A DNA stretch of 64,000 nucleotides. It comes from Antilocapra americana. Lineage: Eukaryota > Chordata > Mammalia > Artiodactyla > Antilocapridae. The stretch covers positions 12,435,816 through 12,499,815 of the forward strand of contig ML664161.1 in assembly GCA_007570785.1 (NCBI GenBank), in the 5' to 3' direction. The notes under the pieces were generated by a model. It made no database searches. It saw only the letters and a list, made by a program, of their open reading frames with translations, and was not told the origin of the DNA. Shown here piece by piece: positions 1 through 11,225 of the stretch. Both the position numbers and the translations under genes were made by a program. Every line of letters starts with the position of its first letter. Position 1 is the stretch's first letter.

Positions 1-760
1 TAAATAAGATAAGTGTACCCTAAACTAAGTATGGGTTATTTTTGTTTTTTATTCATTGCTAGTTAGGAATTTCTTGTTAATTAAAAATACTTAATGACTA
101 ATGACTTTGAAATCATGTGACAATCTATTTTAACCAAAATATGATAATACGTACCATCCAGAGAGTTATGCCTTTCTTAGCCCCAGTGGTCACCTCAGCA
201 TGAGTTGTATCATAATGCAAAATCTTTTGTGGCTTTTTATGTTTGAAGGTGATTACCTTCAAAGATTTCAAAATGTCCATTTTGGACATTTTTCAGAATG
301 TCCACAATGATGTGCTCCTGTATTCATTGAGGATGAAACTTCTTTTTTCAAATTGGTCAAAATTAATCAAATGAAACTCTAACTGGGACATACTAGGCAT
401 ATAAAATATTCAGTAAATTTGAGTTTTGTTATTGCTTTTAATATTAATATTTTAAGTTCATGTCTGGTAAATACATTGGATGATCAGTTTAGGAGATACT
501 GTTTGCAGCACTAGGAGTAATGAGATGATTTTCTTATTTGTTTTTGGAATGACTCCAAAGGTACCTCCAAAGTAGAAAATCTAAAATTTTTTTTTTTGAT
601 TAGTGGTAGTATGAGATAAATGCATAATTTCTCCAGTGATAACAATAAAGCACACCATTTATTTAAATAATGAAGACTAGTTTGTTTTATCAAAAATCCT
701 TCTCAGTACTTGATGATAATTTCACAATCAATAATATATAAAAATGAAATAATAAAATTA
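1..760. other. No recognised feature
   Basis: A+T-rich sequence. I see no gene, SINE, LINE or LTR signature. The only long frame (60 codons, minus strand, near 511-693) has no recognisable motif. Confidence 0.6.
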
Positions 761-995
761 AACACTTATGTAGAGCTTACCATGTACTAGGCACTGTTCA
801 CTGTGCCTAGTACAGTGTTCATTTCCTTTAACAACTTTATGAAGTAAGCTCTCTTATTGTCACCACCATTTTATAGAGGAAGAAAGAGAGGCATAGTCTG
901 GAAGGTAGTAACTGGACCAGGATGACAGAGCCAGCAAGTGGCAAAGCTGGGATTTAAACCCAGATAGTCTGATCCCAGAGTCTATGCTCATAATC
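761..995 (+). repeat. MIR SINE, sense
   Basis: The order of MIR landmarks is intact: a 'cttacCATGTActaGGCACTG' type core, a stretch resembling 'ttatagaggaagaaa', then 'gccagcaagtggcaaagctggg' followed by an 'aaacccag' and 'gatcccagag' tail. MIR is an ancient tRNA-derived mammalian SINE. The copy is near full length and diverged, as expected for its age. A 12 bp perfect inverted repeat lies inside it at 783-794 and 803-814. Confidence 0.85.
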
Positions 996-1264
996 AAAAC
1001 TGGGGAAAATCAGCAACAAACACTTCAAAGTAAAAAGTATAAGTCAGTCACTGACTGACTTATAAAGACTAGGAGGTAAAGTTTAAGAATAACTAAATTA
1101 ACTTCATTAAATTGACTTTAAAAATTATATATTTTTGTTTTAATCAAAACTAGCAACACATTCAAGAAGATTTTATATTCATATATTTGTTTTTCACTAA
1201 CAAAATTTAAAAAATCTTGCAAAACATAAAAGTTTTGTTTAATGGAAAAATGGTCTGATAATTC
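996..1264. other. No recognised feature
   Basis: Short A+T-rich spacer between the MIR and the L1 target duplication. No coding or repeat signature seen. Confidence 0.5.
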
Positions 1265-1635
1265 TTGACCCATGGCACTTTATTTATTTATTTATTTTTA
1301 TTGGTTTTGCCATAGAATGCCATGATATCACCATGGGTCCACACATGCTCCCCCCACCAGAACCCCCCTCCCTCCCCCCTCCCTCCTCCCTCCCTCCTCC
1401 CTCCCCCTCGGGAAATCTCGATGCACCAGCCCAGAGCATCAACCCTGGGCTGGCTACTGATCAGACACATGACAATCAACATGTTTCAATGCCATTCTCC
1501 CACATCATCCCACCCTCATCCACAGAGTCCACGAGACTATTCTATATATCTGCGTTCCTTTTGCCACCTCGCATGCTGGGCTCTCATCACCGTCCTTCCA
1601 AATTCCATATATATGCGTTGACCCATGGCACTTTA
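1265..1635 (-). mobile_element. Young 5'-truncated L1 tail with 18 bp TSD
   Basis: The sequence ttgacccatggcacttta occurs at 1265-1282 and again, identically, at 1618-1635. Between the copies lies the antisense 3' end of a ruminant L1: a (TTTA)n/oligo(T) start, 'attggttttgcca', a C-rich block at 1350-1410, and the 'aaattccatatatatgcgtt' region. This is a target-primed insertion of only about 335 bp, all 3' UTR. The perfect duplication suggests a recent event. Two overlapping plus-strand frames here (near 1322-1710) are repeat artefacts. Confidence 0.92.
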
Positions 1636-3142
1636 GAATATACATACAAAGTTGTCCAGCATTTTTGGAAAATATTGTTTCTTTATAAACATTGCTATTT
1701 TAAAGTTTAATGCTTAAAGAACATTATAAATAAAAATATACTTAAAAGGCACATTAATTTCAGATCACTGAGGTCATTAAATGCAATTAAAGAGCAATTT
1801 TGAATATTTCTGATTCATATGAAAAGTAGCTTATTTTGATCTCATGAGAAATGAGTGGTTTCTAGTTGTACAAAAAATTAAAAATTAAAATATAGAAAAC
1901 TGTTTTAAATATGTCTCCTGGGAAAGCATTATATTTTTATTTTAAAGAAAAAAATCAATTTATAAGAGTGACTCACATTTTAATACGGGTGAATTTTAAG
2001 TTTTATTGAGGTAATGAAAATAATAATTTGAGCCTTTTTTCTCCATTTATAAGTTTCTGAAAAATGTTAATTCCATTTTTTGGAAGGTAAATTTGCTCTG
2101 AACTATTTTCTGAAATTCCTGAAATATGGGTACATGCATAAACTTTTAAATTAATTGAAGGAAAAAGCTTATGCTTGCCCAATAGTACTGTTTTTTGTAT
2201 GAATTTATCTAATGGTTTTTAGTTTAAGTAGTTAGCATCTGCTATCTAATCTCTTAAAGATAATTTCAGATATCCTGAAATTTGCTGTCAAAGTAATATT
2301 AACATGAGATATCTATTGTTTTACATTGAGATAATGAAGAAATATCACATATATTTAGACTCCATTTTGAGTGAATCTTAGCTATTTTGATTTGGTTTCT
2401 TGTTTGTTCAAAGGAGTTAATCACTTGGAATCTTACATGAGCCTATCCTTAGAGATATGTATCCCAATTTTACAAACCATTTTCGAGAAGACTCTAAAAG
2501 GTGGTGAGCTTGCTAGGGATAAATAGCTAAATTATTTTACAATTACTTAGAGAATTTCTTGCTAGAAAAATTCAAATTATATAATGTTACTATTTTTTTT
2601 TTAATTTTTAAAAAGAAAATCGTGTCTCCAAAATTCAACCTGCTTTAAGATTTCAACCAGAATGGAGGTGATTTTGCTAACTTTTAAAAAATGTTTTTCT
2701 CTCATTTTTTTCTGGGATGAATCATTGAAAACATTACTGATTAGGGAGATTAAATTATTTCAGTTTATTATTGTTTTATAATATTGTTACAATGCAAAAA
2801 TTTATTCTTAGATCATTTCTCATGAAATTGTATATATTTTTCATCTCTAGTACAATGTCTAGCAATGCTAAGATTTTAATCTATGATTTTTAATTAAAAT
2901 ATTACTGAAAGATATCACATTTTTCCACGTTTAGAACACTGATATTTCAGAATTTAGACATGACCTTAGTTATTGAAGCTGGTGGAACAGGAATTGCTGA
3001 GGGAGGGAAATGTTGCTGAATTAGAACTTAAACATGAGTCCAGTTAAATCATTTTTAGAAATTATGCTGGCTTCTTTATAGTGCTTGTTTGAAACTACCA
3101 TAAACATATTTCCTTCTTAACTCCATTCACAAACATTAGAAA
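1636..3142. other. No recognised feature
   Basis: About 1.5 kb of A+T-rich sequence with many short oligo(A) and oligo(T) runs. I recognise no gene or repeat family in it. Confidence 0.55.
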
Positions 3143-3336
3143 CTGAAATGCTCAGTGGTGTCCGATTCTTTGTGACGCCATGGACTGTAGCCCACCAGGC
3201 TTCTCCATCCATAGGATTTTCTTGGCAAGAGTACTGGAGTGGGTTGCCATTTCCTTCTCAAGAGGATCTTCCCAACCCAGGGATCGAACCCAGGTCTCCC
3301 TCATGGCAGGCAGACACTTGACCCCCTGAGCCACCT
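3143..3336 (-). repeat. Bov-tA SINE, antisense
   Basis: Reads in reverse as a Bov-tA element. The plus strand shows 'gtgtccgattctttgtgac', 'ccatggactgtagcccacca', 'tactggagtgggttgccatt' and 'gggatcgaacccaggtct', the last being the reverse of the tRNA-like B box. It ends with 'gagccacc'. The minus-strand frame of about 60 codons here is the SINE itself. Confidence 0.95.
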
Positions 3337-4716
3337 ACTAAATAAGCACCAGATAATAAGTACAATGCATAAATACAGATTCTGCCCTTATTTTATTTAT
3401 TTTTTCTTCTGTAGAAATAGCTGTCCAATAATGGGAAGCCCCTCTTTATCCTGTGGGTTCTATGGAGAAAAATAATCTATTGGTGCTTTTAAATGAAAAT
3501 CTTGCTTAAAAAGACTGCTTATTCTTGGCACCTGAGCAAAAGAAGTAGAGTGGATTTTTTTTTCTTTTTCTTTTTTTTCAGAATAAAGATAGGGAAAATA
3601 TTGCATAACCTCTTATTTAGCTCATAATAAAATCTGAACTTCAAAAGACTGAAATAGCAATAGATGAAAGAACCAGTTAGGATTCATAAATCAGAATTTT
3701 GAACTGAAATGAAACAGTAGGGCTTATCAACTCAATCAAAATGGCTTGTGTTGAAAAAATACTGATATATGAATATGTCACTTTTATCCTTAAAGTGCAA
3801 ATGAAATATTTGTAAGTCAAACTATTTCTAATTTAGAATTTATTGCCATGGTTCATGATGAACTATATTTTATAAATCTGCTAATGGGCTTTAATTGAAG
3901 CATTGTTTTTTGAAAAGTTATATAAAATATAGTGTATAAAGCTATTCTGAGATAAATAAACTACTTTATTTATATATTATTTTCTTAAAATTCTAAGATT
4001 CAAACTTGGAGAGTCATTCTCCTTAGATCTCAGTTATGTGCTAATTTGGTACTTCAAGCCATGGTTATATTATGAGTATTAATGAGTCTTGTGGGAATAT
4101 GTTTAATTTTTTATATTGACATGAATTTCTTATATAGTTGCTTTTCTTTTAATACTTCTTTATTGTCTATTCTGTGTCCAGCTGATTCACTTCTGTCATT
4201 ACCTTCTAACTCTGTGTTGCCCACAAGTATCCCTTTAGCAGGCAGACTCAATATATTTCTTCTAAGAATAAGACTTTTACATAGCTCTTTAAATAATTTA
4301 CAGCATCTTCATGTTACAAAACCATTTTATTTTGAACTGGAATTTGCTTTGCCTCCTGAGTAACAGGGAAATCAGAGCATAATCTTCAAAGTAGTTAGAG
4401 ATGGATAACTATATAATATTCATGGAAAAACAAACTACACATTTCTCAGTCTTGAGGATCTATGTTATTATAAATTTTGCTGAGGGCTTTATGTTTAGCT
4501 TTTTAAATCCTCTGTCTGTGTAAAATTTGATAAAATCACTAAAATAAGATTAACGTAATTTGTTTTTATCAACTGCTAAAATATTCACAAGATTCAAATC
4601 TAACATTATGAAGGGGTAAATTGTGAATAGCCTCCTTGTATCCATGTTCCCCAGTCATCCATTTCCTCTTCTCATGGAAACAAGTATTGCAAAAATACCT
4701 TCTGAAAGATTCTTAC
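3337..4716. other. No recognised feature; one 93-codon frame of unknown nature
   Basis: I recognise no repeat. A plus-strand frame at 4082-4363 encodes 93 residues with a hydrophobic start and no motif I know. It is in A+T-rich DNA with no visible splice or promoter context and is most likely chance. Confidence 0.45.
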
Positions 4717-4972
4717 TACAACTGACATTGAACAACATGGGTTTGAACTGTGTGGGCCCACTAGTACATGGATTTTCTTTTTCAATAGTAAATACCACAG
4801 TATTACATGATTCCAGTTTGGATGAACTAACAACACAGACCTGTGGATGCAGAGCAACCTCAGATACAGAGGAACCATACATGCGGAGGGCTAACTACAA
4901 GTTGTACACGAACTTTGAACTGCTCAGAGGGTTGTCTCCTCTAATCCCCAGGTTATTCAAGAGTCAACTGTA
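4717..4972 (+). mobile_element. Tigger-like (TcMar) MITE with TA TSD
   Basis: The element starts at 4719 with caactgacattgaacaac and ends at 4970 with the reverse of cagttgactcttgaataacc, so the ends form imperfect terminal inverted repeats. TA dinucleotides flank both ends (4717-4718 and 4971-4972), the target duplication used by mariner/Tc1 transposases. 'gggtttgaactgtgtgggcc' and 'catggattttc' match the Tigger/MER2-type non-autonomous family as I know it. The 126-codon frame at 4623-5003 crosses both ends and is not a gene. Confidence 0.85.
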
Positions 4973-5211
4973 TAACAATTTGAATCAATACAGAGAGGTA
5001 TAAAGATTAAAATTGTTAAAAGTTAACCCAAATCCCACCTTCCCAATAACCATTGTTAATATCTTATAAATATTATTTTAATAGTTTCTCAATGCATATA
5101 TACAGTTGGAAGACAGAGCTGGATGAATGGAGGTGAATAGATGAATTTTAATTAAATAATTATTTAATTGCAATATTAAGAAGAGTATTACATTTAATTT
5201 TGCTTCCATGT

Positions 5212-5438
5212 AATATATATTGGGGCTTCCCTGGTAGCTCAGCTGGTAAAGAATCTGTCTGCAATGTGGGAGACCCCAGTTCTATTCCTGAGTTGGGAAG
5301 ATCTCCTAGAGAAGGGAAACACTACCCACTCGAGTATTCTGGCCTGGAGAATTCCATGAACTGGATAGTCTATGGGGTCACAGAGTTGAACACTACTGAG
5401 CGACTGTTACTCACTCCCTCACTCACTCAATATATATT
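5212..5438 (+). repeat. Bov-tA SINE, sense, with 10 bp TSD
   Basis: 'ggggcttccctggtagctca' opens the tRNA-like head. 'gggttgggaag'-type, 'cactcgagtattctggcctg' and 'tctatggggtcacagagttg' segments follow, and the copy ends in a (CACT)n-like tail. aatatatatt flanks it at 5212-5221 and 5429-5438. The target is A+T-rich, so the duplication is suggestive rather than decisive. Confidence 0.93.
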
Positions 5439-5902
5439 AGATTCTGAAGAAGCTCTACTATGGATGGCGGAAAAAAAAAATCCTGAAAAAATTTGAGATC
5501 TTGGATTCATTGTGCTCTTTTTACTACCTGTTTCAAGTTAAGTTGACATCCGGTAAATTTCTGCTTATAAGATGTTGTAGATAGCATGCTTACTACACCT
5601 TACTGCTGAGTCCTGAAAATTGATTGTTAATACTTATTTATTTCTTGTTATTTATATTATCAAGAGTACATTTTATTTTATAATAGTAATTTCTAGCCTT
5701 TTTAATTGAAATGGTTAAGCATTGAATCCATTTAAATTTTTTTAAAAAAGCAATCAAGCTTGACACCAGTTTTATCCCTACAATTGCTTTATTTCTGAGT
5801 GTTTTCGAGTATTTTGAGTATTTTTATTTAGTTGAGTGTTTATTTTATAGTTTAAAAATATAGGTAATTTAAATTTAAATACATTTTTACACAACATTTT
5901 AT
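5439..5902. other. No recognised feature
   Basis: A+T-rich spacer between the Bov-tA and the (TA)n next to the DDX5 pseudogene. Nothing recognised. Confidence 0.55.
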
Positions 5903-5926
5903 TATATATATATATATATATATATC
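5903..5926. repeat. (TA)n microsatellite
   Basis: About 12 uninterrupted TA units. It sits just beyond the 3' end of the DDX5 pseudogene, where a poly(A) tail would be expected, and may have grown from the decayed tail. Confidence 0.9.
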
Positions 5927-7440
5927 TCACACAATTCAGTCTTCAAATTTTTTTATTTGATATTGCATTGAATTCTTGTATTTTAAAATACTATACACTA
6001 ACTTTTGTAGAAATATAACCTATATTTTCTAGTACAAGAAACCCACTAAATGTGTTTCAGGAATGTAGAAATATTTCCCACTTAAATAGCAAAAAAGTTA
6101 ATTAAAATACTTCTATGTTGCAGTTATTTATGCTTTTTAAAATAAATACTTTATATGATAACATCCAATATAAAGAGCAGTTATGAACAACAGACATCTA
6201 CATATACTTTCAAAGCCTTATTGAAACTATCCTATTGGCACTAGATACCAATCAAGATGCAGCCATAGTTAGTAGCATTTGCATATGCCTATTGGTTATA
6301 ATGCGCATATATGAAATACTCCATTTTGTCATTGGGCCCATTCCTCTGTCCTTAGAATGACCTGAACCTCTGTCTTTGATCAACTGAAGCAACTTGGGAT
6401 CATTTGCCTGACTGGCTTCATGAAGCAGACATAAGGTCTCTTACTTCCTTTATATTATTAGGTGTGAAGAAAGTATTTTAACACTGAGTCACTCTTCCAG
6501 TTAGAGGAATATAACCCTCTGAGGAGTTAGGTAGTCACTATTGATGAAAACTTTCACATCTTCCACATCCAATTATCTGAAAATCCTATCTGGACCAATC
6601 AGAATTGGAACTTCTCCATGTTTGAAAATTTAGGACCCAGTCATGTTCATTGGAAGTCTTGTCATCATGAATACTCAAGACAGGCCACTCTCCTCCCATT
6701 TGTCAGATAAGCTCATCATATCTTTGGTTTCAACAAAAACAATAGCTTTATCTTCTTTCTCCCTCAAGTTCTCTTCAATTAGTCTCCATTAAGATTTTCT
6801 TCCATTCAAGTGTCATTATATACATCCACAGTCTGAAGAATATTATGGTTTTTATTCTAGTGGACCATATTTGTATGAATAAAATGTTTCAGGCAGTCTT
6901 CAGAAAGCAGTCTTTCTTTTTGACCAAGTTGGATTCTACGCTAGGGCTTGCCTATCAGATCCTAACAATACATAACCTTATATGGGGTAAAAGCACATAT
7001 CAGGCATTCCATATGCTTCATCAAGAAAAAAATAGGTTGCTGTCCTCAGTTTGATTTTTCTCACACACTAAATATCAGTTAGGTTTCTTGGAGTTGCAGT
7101 ACAGTTTTCCAGACCTCTCTCCAAATGCCCTTGTGAGAATCACCATAGATGCAAGTAGACTATAAGCAATAGGTTGCATAGTATTCACTAGCTGCTTGGT
7201 TTACTGTTGGCTAGTTTCTGACTTGATGCAGCACCAAGATGATGATCAATGAGGATGATGGTAGGCAGTAAGTAAGAAGTTTGCTTGAATCCATTTGAGT
7301 TAGTCCAGTTATATCCAATCTATTCAGTGCAGCTGCAGACCCCTGAGTTTGAACAACAGGGGGTTCAGTAAAGTTCTGTCTTATAATTCCATCTAAGACA
7401 TGTACAGGCTAGTTTGCTTAAAAGAAATTCATAACTGGCT

Positions 7441-7667
7441 TTGAGCAATTATTGGGTTTCTCTGTTGATTCAGATGGTGAAGAATCCACCTTCCAGTGCA
7501 GAAGACCCCGATTAAATCCCTGGATTAGGGATATCCCCTGGAAGAGGGAATGGCAACCCACTCCAATATTCGTGCCTGGGGAATCTCTTAGACAGAGGAA
7601 ACAGCTTATGGGGTCACAAAGAGTCTGACTCAACTAAACAACTAACACTTTGACTTGGACAGCTATT
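7441..7667 (+). repeat. Bov-tA SINE inside the DDX5 pseudogene
   Basis: The SINE body is 7454-7654: 'gggtttctctgttgattcag' head, 'tcccctggaagagggaatgg' and 'cttatggggtcacaaagagt'. It is flanked by ttgagcaattatt (7441-7453) and ttggacagctatt (7655-7667). These are a diverged target duplication of the DDX5 segment whose antisense parent would read close to ttgggcagttatg. The pseudogene resumes in register on the far side. Confidence 0.92.
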
Positions 7668-8262
7668 ACCTCTAACTGCAATTTCATTGCTTCTGCAGTA
7701 TGCTTCCACCTATTGAGCTATTTGTGGCCAAATTAATATGTTCTTGCTCATAATTCTTCTCAAATTTAGGCCTCTTATCAAAATTTCTGTTCTTTTTAAT
7801 TAGTTTTTCTCCAGAGTTTCTATACTAATTTCCAGATAGAAGCTCTCCCTAGTTCAGTTCAGTCACTCAGTCGTGTCTGAATCTTTGTGACACCATTAAT
7901 GGCAGCACACCAGGCATCCCTCTCCATCACCAACTCCCAAGGTTCACCCAAACCCATGTCTGTCGAGTTGGTGATGCCATCCAACCATCTCATCTTCTGT
8001 TGTCCCCTTTTCCTTCTGCCTTCATCTTTCCCAGCATTAGGGTCTTTCAGATGAGTCAGCTCTTCGCATCAAGTGGCCAAAGTAGTAGTCAGCTTCAACA
8101 TCAGTCCTTCCAATGAAAACCCAGGACTGATCTCCTTTAGGATGGACTGGTTGGATCTCCTTGCAGTCCAAGGGACTCTCAAGAGTCTTCTCCAACACCA
8201 TAATTTAAAAGCAGCAATTCTTTGGCTCTAGACTTTCTTTATAGTCCAACTCTCACATCTGT

Positions 8263-8892
8263 CTATACATGATTACTGGAAAAACCATAGCCTTGACTAT
8301 ATGGCAAAGTAATATCTCTGCTCTTTAATATGCTGCCTAAGTTGGTCATAACTTTCCTTCCAAGGAGTAAGAGTCTTTTAATTTTATGGCTGCCATCACC
8401 ATCTGCAGTGATATTGGAGCCCCCCAAAATAAAGAGAGCCATTGTTTCCATTGATTCCCCATCTATTTGCCATGAAGTGATGGGACCGGATGCCATGATC
8501 TTAGTTTTCTGAATGTTGAGCTGAAAGTGAACTTTTTCACTTTCCTCTTTCACTTTCATCAAGAGGCTCTTTAGTTCTTCTTCACTTTCTTCCATAAGGG
8601 TGGTGTAATCTGCATATCTGAGGTTATTGATATTTCTCCTGGCAATTTTGATTCCAGCTTGTGCTTCCTCCAGCCCAGCATTTCTCATGATGTACTCTGC
8701 GTATAAGTTAAATAAGTAGGGTGAAAATATACAGCCTTGACGTACTTCTTTTCCTATTTGGAACCAGTCTGGTGTTCCACGTCCATTTCTAACTTGTGTT
8801 TCCTGACCTGCATATAGGTTTCTCAAGAGGCAGGTCAGGTGGTCTGGTATTCCCACCTCTTTAAGAATTTTCCACAGTTTATTGTGATCCAT
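8263..8892 (-). pseudogene. BovB reverse transcriptase fragment, inactive
   Basis: A 209-codon minus-strand frame begins at MDHNKLWKILKEVGIP, a conserved BovB segment. It runs through LLRNLYAGQE, FQIGKEVRQGC and the catalytic box, which here is NLRYADY instead of YADD. The second catalytic Asp is therefore replaced by Tyr. The C-terminal part (SWQIDGESMETM and LLLGRKVMTNL) follows without a stop. It is a remnant of a polyprotein usually close to 1,000 residues and has no start of its own. It cannot be active. Confidence 0.93.
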
Positions 8893-10156
8893 GCAGTCAA
8901 AGGCCTTGGTATAGTCAATAAAGCAGAATCAGATGATTTTCTGAAACTCTCATGCTTTTTTGAAGATCCAGCAGATGTTGGCAACTTGAACTCTGGTTTC
9001 TCTGCCTTTTCTAAATCCAGCTTGAACATCTGGAAGTTTACAGTTCACGTATTGCTGAAGACTGGCTGGGAAAATTTTGAGCATTACTTTACTAGCATGT
9101 GAGATGAGTGCAATTATGTGGTAGTTTGAACATTCTTTGGCATTGCCTTTCTTTGGGATTGAAAGGAAGGCTGACCTTTTCCAGTCCTATGGCCATTACT
9201 GAGTTTTCCAAATTTCCTGGCATATTGAGTGCAGCACTTTCACAACATCATCTTTTAGGATTTGAAATATCTCAACTGGAATTCCATCACCTCAACTAGC
9301 TTTTCTCATAGTGATGCTTCCTCAGGCCCACTTGACTTCACATTTCAGGATGTCTGGCTCTAGGTGAGTGATCACCCTATCGTGATTTTCTGGATTGTAA
9401 AGATCATTTTTCTGTAGTTCTTCTGTGTATCCTTGCTACCTCTTCTTAATATATTCTACTTCTGTTATGTCCATACTATTTCTGCCCTTTATTGAGCCCA
9501 TCTTTGCATAAAATGTTCCCTTGGTATCTCTAATTTTCTTGAAGAGATTTCTAGTCTTTCTCATTCTGTTGTTTTCCTCTATTTCTTTGCTCTGATCACT
9601 GAGGAAGGCTTTCTTATCTCTCCTTGCTATTCTTTAGAATTCTGCATTCAGATGCTTATATCTTTCCTTTTCTCCTTTGCTTTTCACTTCCCTTCTTTTC
9701 ACAGCTATTTGTAAGCCCTCCTCAGACAGCTGTTTTGCCATTTTGCAATTCTTTTTCTTGGGTATGGTCTTGATCCCTGTCTCCTGTACAGTGTCACAAA
9801 CCTCTGTGCATAGTTCATCAGGCACTGTCTATCAGATCTAGTCCCTTAAATCTATTTATCATTTCCACTGTATAAACATAAGGGATTTGATTTAGGTCAT
9901 ACCTGAATGGTCTATTGATTTCTTCCACTTTCTTCAATTTAAGTCTGAATTTGGCAATAAGGAGTTTTTGATCTGAGCCACAGTCATCTCCCAGTCTTGT
10001 TTTTGCTGACTATATAGAAATTCTCCTCCTTTGGCTGCAAAGAATGTAATCAATCTGATTTCAGTGTTGGCCATCTGCTGATGTCCAAGTATAGGGTTTC
10101 CTCTTGTGTTGTTGGAAGAAGGTGTTTGCTATGACTAGTTCATTCTCTTGGCAAAA

Positions 10157-10585
10157 CTATATTAGCCTTTGCCCTGCTTCATCCTGTACTCCAAGACCAA
10201 AGTTGCTTGTTACCCCAGGTGTTTCTTGATTTCCAACTTTTGCATTCCAAGGACATCTTTTGGGTATTAGTTCTAGAAGGTCTTGTAGGTCTTTATAGAA
10301 CCATTCAACTTCAGCTTCTTCAGCATTACTGGTTGGGGCGTAGACTTGGATTACCGTGATATTGAATGGCCTGCCTTGGAAATGAACAGAGATCATTCTG
10401 TCATTTTTGAGATTGTGTTCAAGTACTACATTTTGAACTCTTTTGTTGACTATGATGGCTACTCCATTTCTTCCAAGGGATTCCTGCCCACGGTAGTAGA
10501 TATAATGGTCATCTGAGTTAAATTCACCCATTCCAGTCCATTTTAGTTCACTGATTCCTAGAATGTCGACATTCACTCTTGCCAT
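10157..10585 (-). pseudogene. BovB APE-like endonuclease fragment
   Basis: A 142-codon minus-strand frame with the endonuclease signature seen in BovB: ILGISELKWTGMGEF, YIYYRGQES, RNGVAIIVNKRV and ITVIQVYAPT. The E of SELKWTG corresponds to a metal-binding residue of the APE fold, and QVYAPT to a core strand. It lies upstream of the reverse transcriptase piece of the same element, separated by frameshifts and stops. Confidence 0.9.
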
Positions 10586-11225
10586 CTCCTTTTGACCACT
10601 TTCAGTTTGCCTTGAGTCATGGACCTAACATTCCAGGTTCCTATGCAATATTGCTCTTTACAGCATTGGACCTTGCTTCTATCATCAGTCCCATCTCAGC
10701 AAAAACTGAGTGTTGCTTTTGCTTTGCCTCCATCCTTCATTGTTTCTGGAGTTATTTCTCCACTGATCTCCAGTAGCATATCGGACACCTACCACCCTGG
10801 GTAGTTCATCTTTCAGTGTCCTATATTTTTGCTTTTTCATACTGTTCATGGGGTTCTCAAGGCAAGAATACTGAAGAGGTTTGCTATTCCCTTCTCCAGT
10901 GGACCACATTCTGTTAGACCTCTCCACTATGACCCATCCATCTTGGGTGGCCCCACATGGTATGGCTTAGTGTCACTGAGTTAGACGAGGCTGTGGTCCA
11001 TGAGATCAGACTGGCTAGTTGTCTGTGAATGTGGGTTCAATCTTTCTGCCTTCTCATGCCCTCTCTCAGTGCCTACCATCTTACTTGGTTTTCACTTACC
11101 TTGGACGTGGGGTATCTCCTCACTTTTTTTTTTTAAAGCTCTCCCTAACTGCCTCCTAATCAATGTTCATCATACCATATATACTGCCTGCAATCTTGGT
11201 CATCTGAGTAGGCAAACACGTTATC

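Larger units (their letters stand above)
7840..11147 (-). mobile_element. Nearly complete BovB LINE (RTE clade), minus strand, 12 bp TSD
   Basis: aagctctcccta occurs at 7840-7851 and at 11136-11147, and the DDX5 pseudogene continues on both sides. The insert is 7852-11135. In reverse it carries an APE-type endonuclease region (about 10585-10157), reverse transcriptase (about 9000-8263) and the 3' tail, whose antisense end starts with 'gttcagttcagtcactcag'. The 5' end stops in a T11 run (11124-11134) and lacks the G+C-rich leader seen in the copy ending near 39185. The frame is broken many times and the catalytic YADD reads YADY, so it is dead. BovB is the known LINE that supplies the machinery for Bov-tA SINEs. 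Confidence 0.95.
5935..11225 (-). pseudogene. DDX5: Processed pseudogene of DDX5 (DEAD-box RNA helicase p68), interrupted by a SINE and BovB
   Basis: Read on the minus strand, three blocks collinear with DDX5 mRNA can be followed: 11225-11148 (start codon region and N terminus), 7839-7655 (the segment with GEKLVKK and LPKFEKN), and 7453-5935 (the helicase core, C terminus and 3' UTR). The ancestral ATG is GTG at 11219-11217. Recognisable core pieces include GGAPKG-like, ATPGRLIDF-like, a DEAD box now DEAY at 7022-7011, NHNILQIVDV-like, IVFVETK near 6740 and FKHG near 6640. FKHG favours DDX5 over its paralogue DDX17. The end matches a DDX5 3' UTR up to 'tttgaagactgaa' at about 5935. Exons are fused, so it is a retrocopy. 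Stops, frameshifts, a lost Walker A motif and a deletion of much of the C-terminal RGG region make it non-functional. The comparison is with DDX5 as I remember it; no alignment was run. Confidence 0.9.

Noticed and set aside
1333..1710. 125-codon Pro-rich plus-strand frame
   Set aside because: The proline comes from the C-rich antisense L1 3' UTR; the frame crosses a target duplication.
3143..3336. tRNA gene, because of A-box and B-box-like sequence
   Set aside because: It is the tRNA-derived head of a Bov-tA SINE without a foldable mature tRNA; the same holds for the other SINEs.
4623..5003. 126-codon plus-strand frame
   Set aside because: It runs through both ends of a Tigger-like MITE; no family resemblance.
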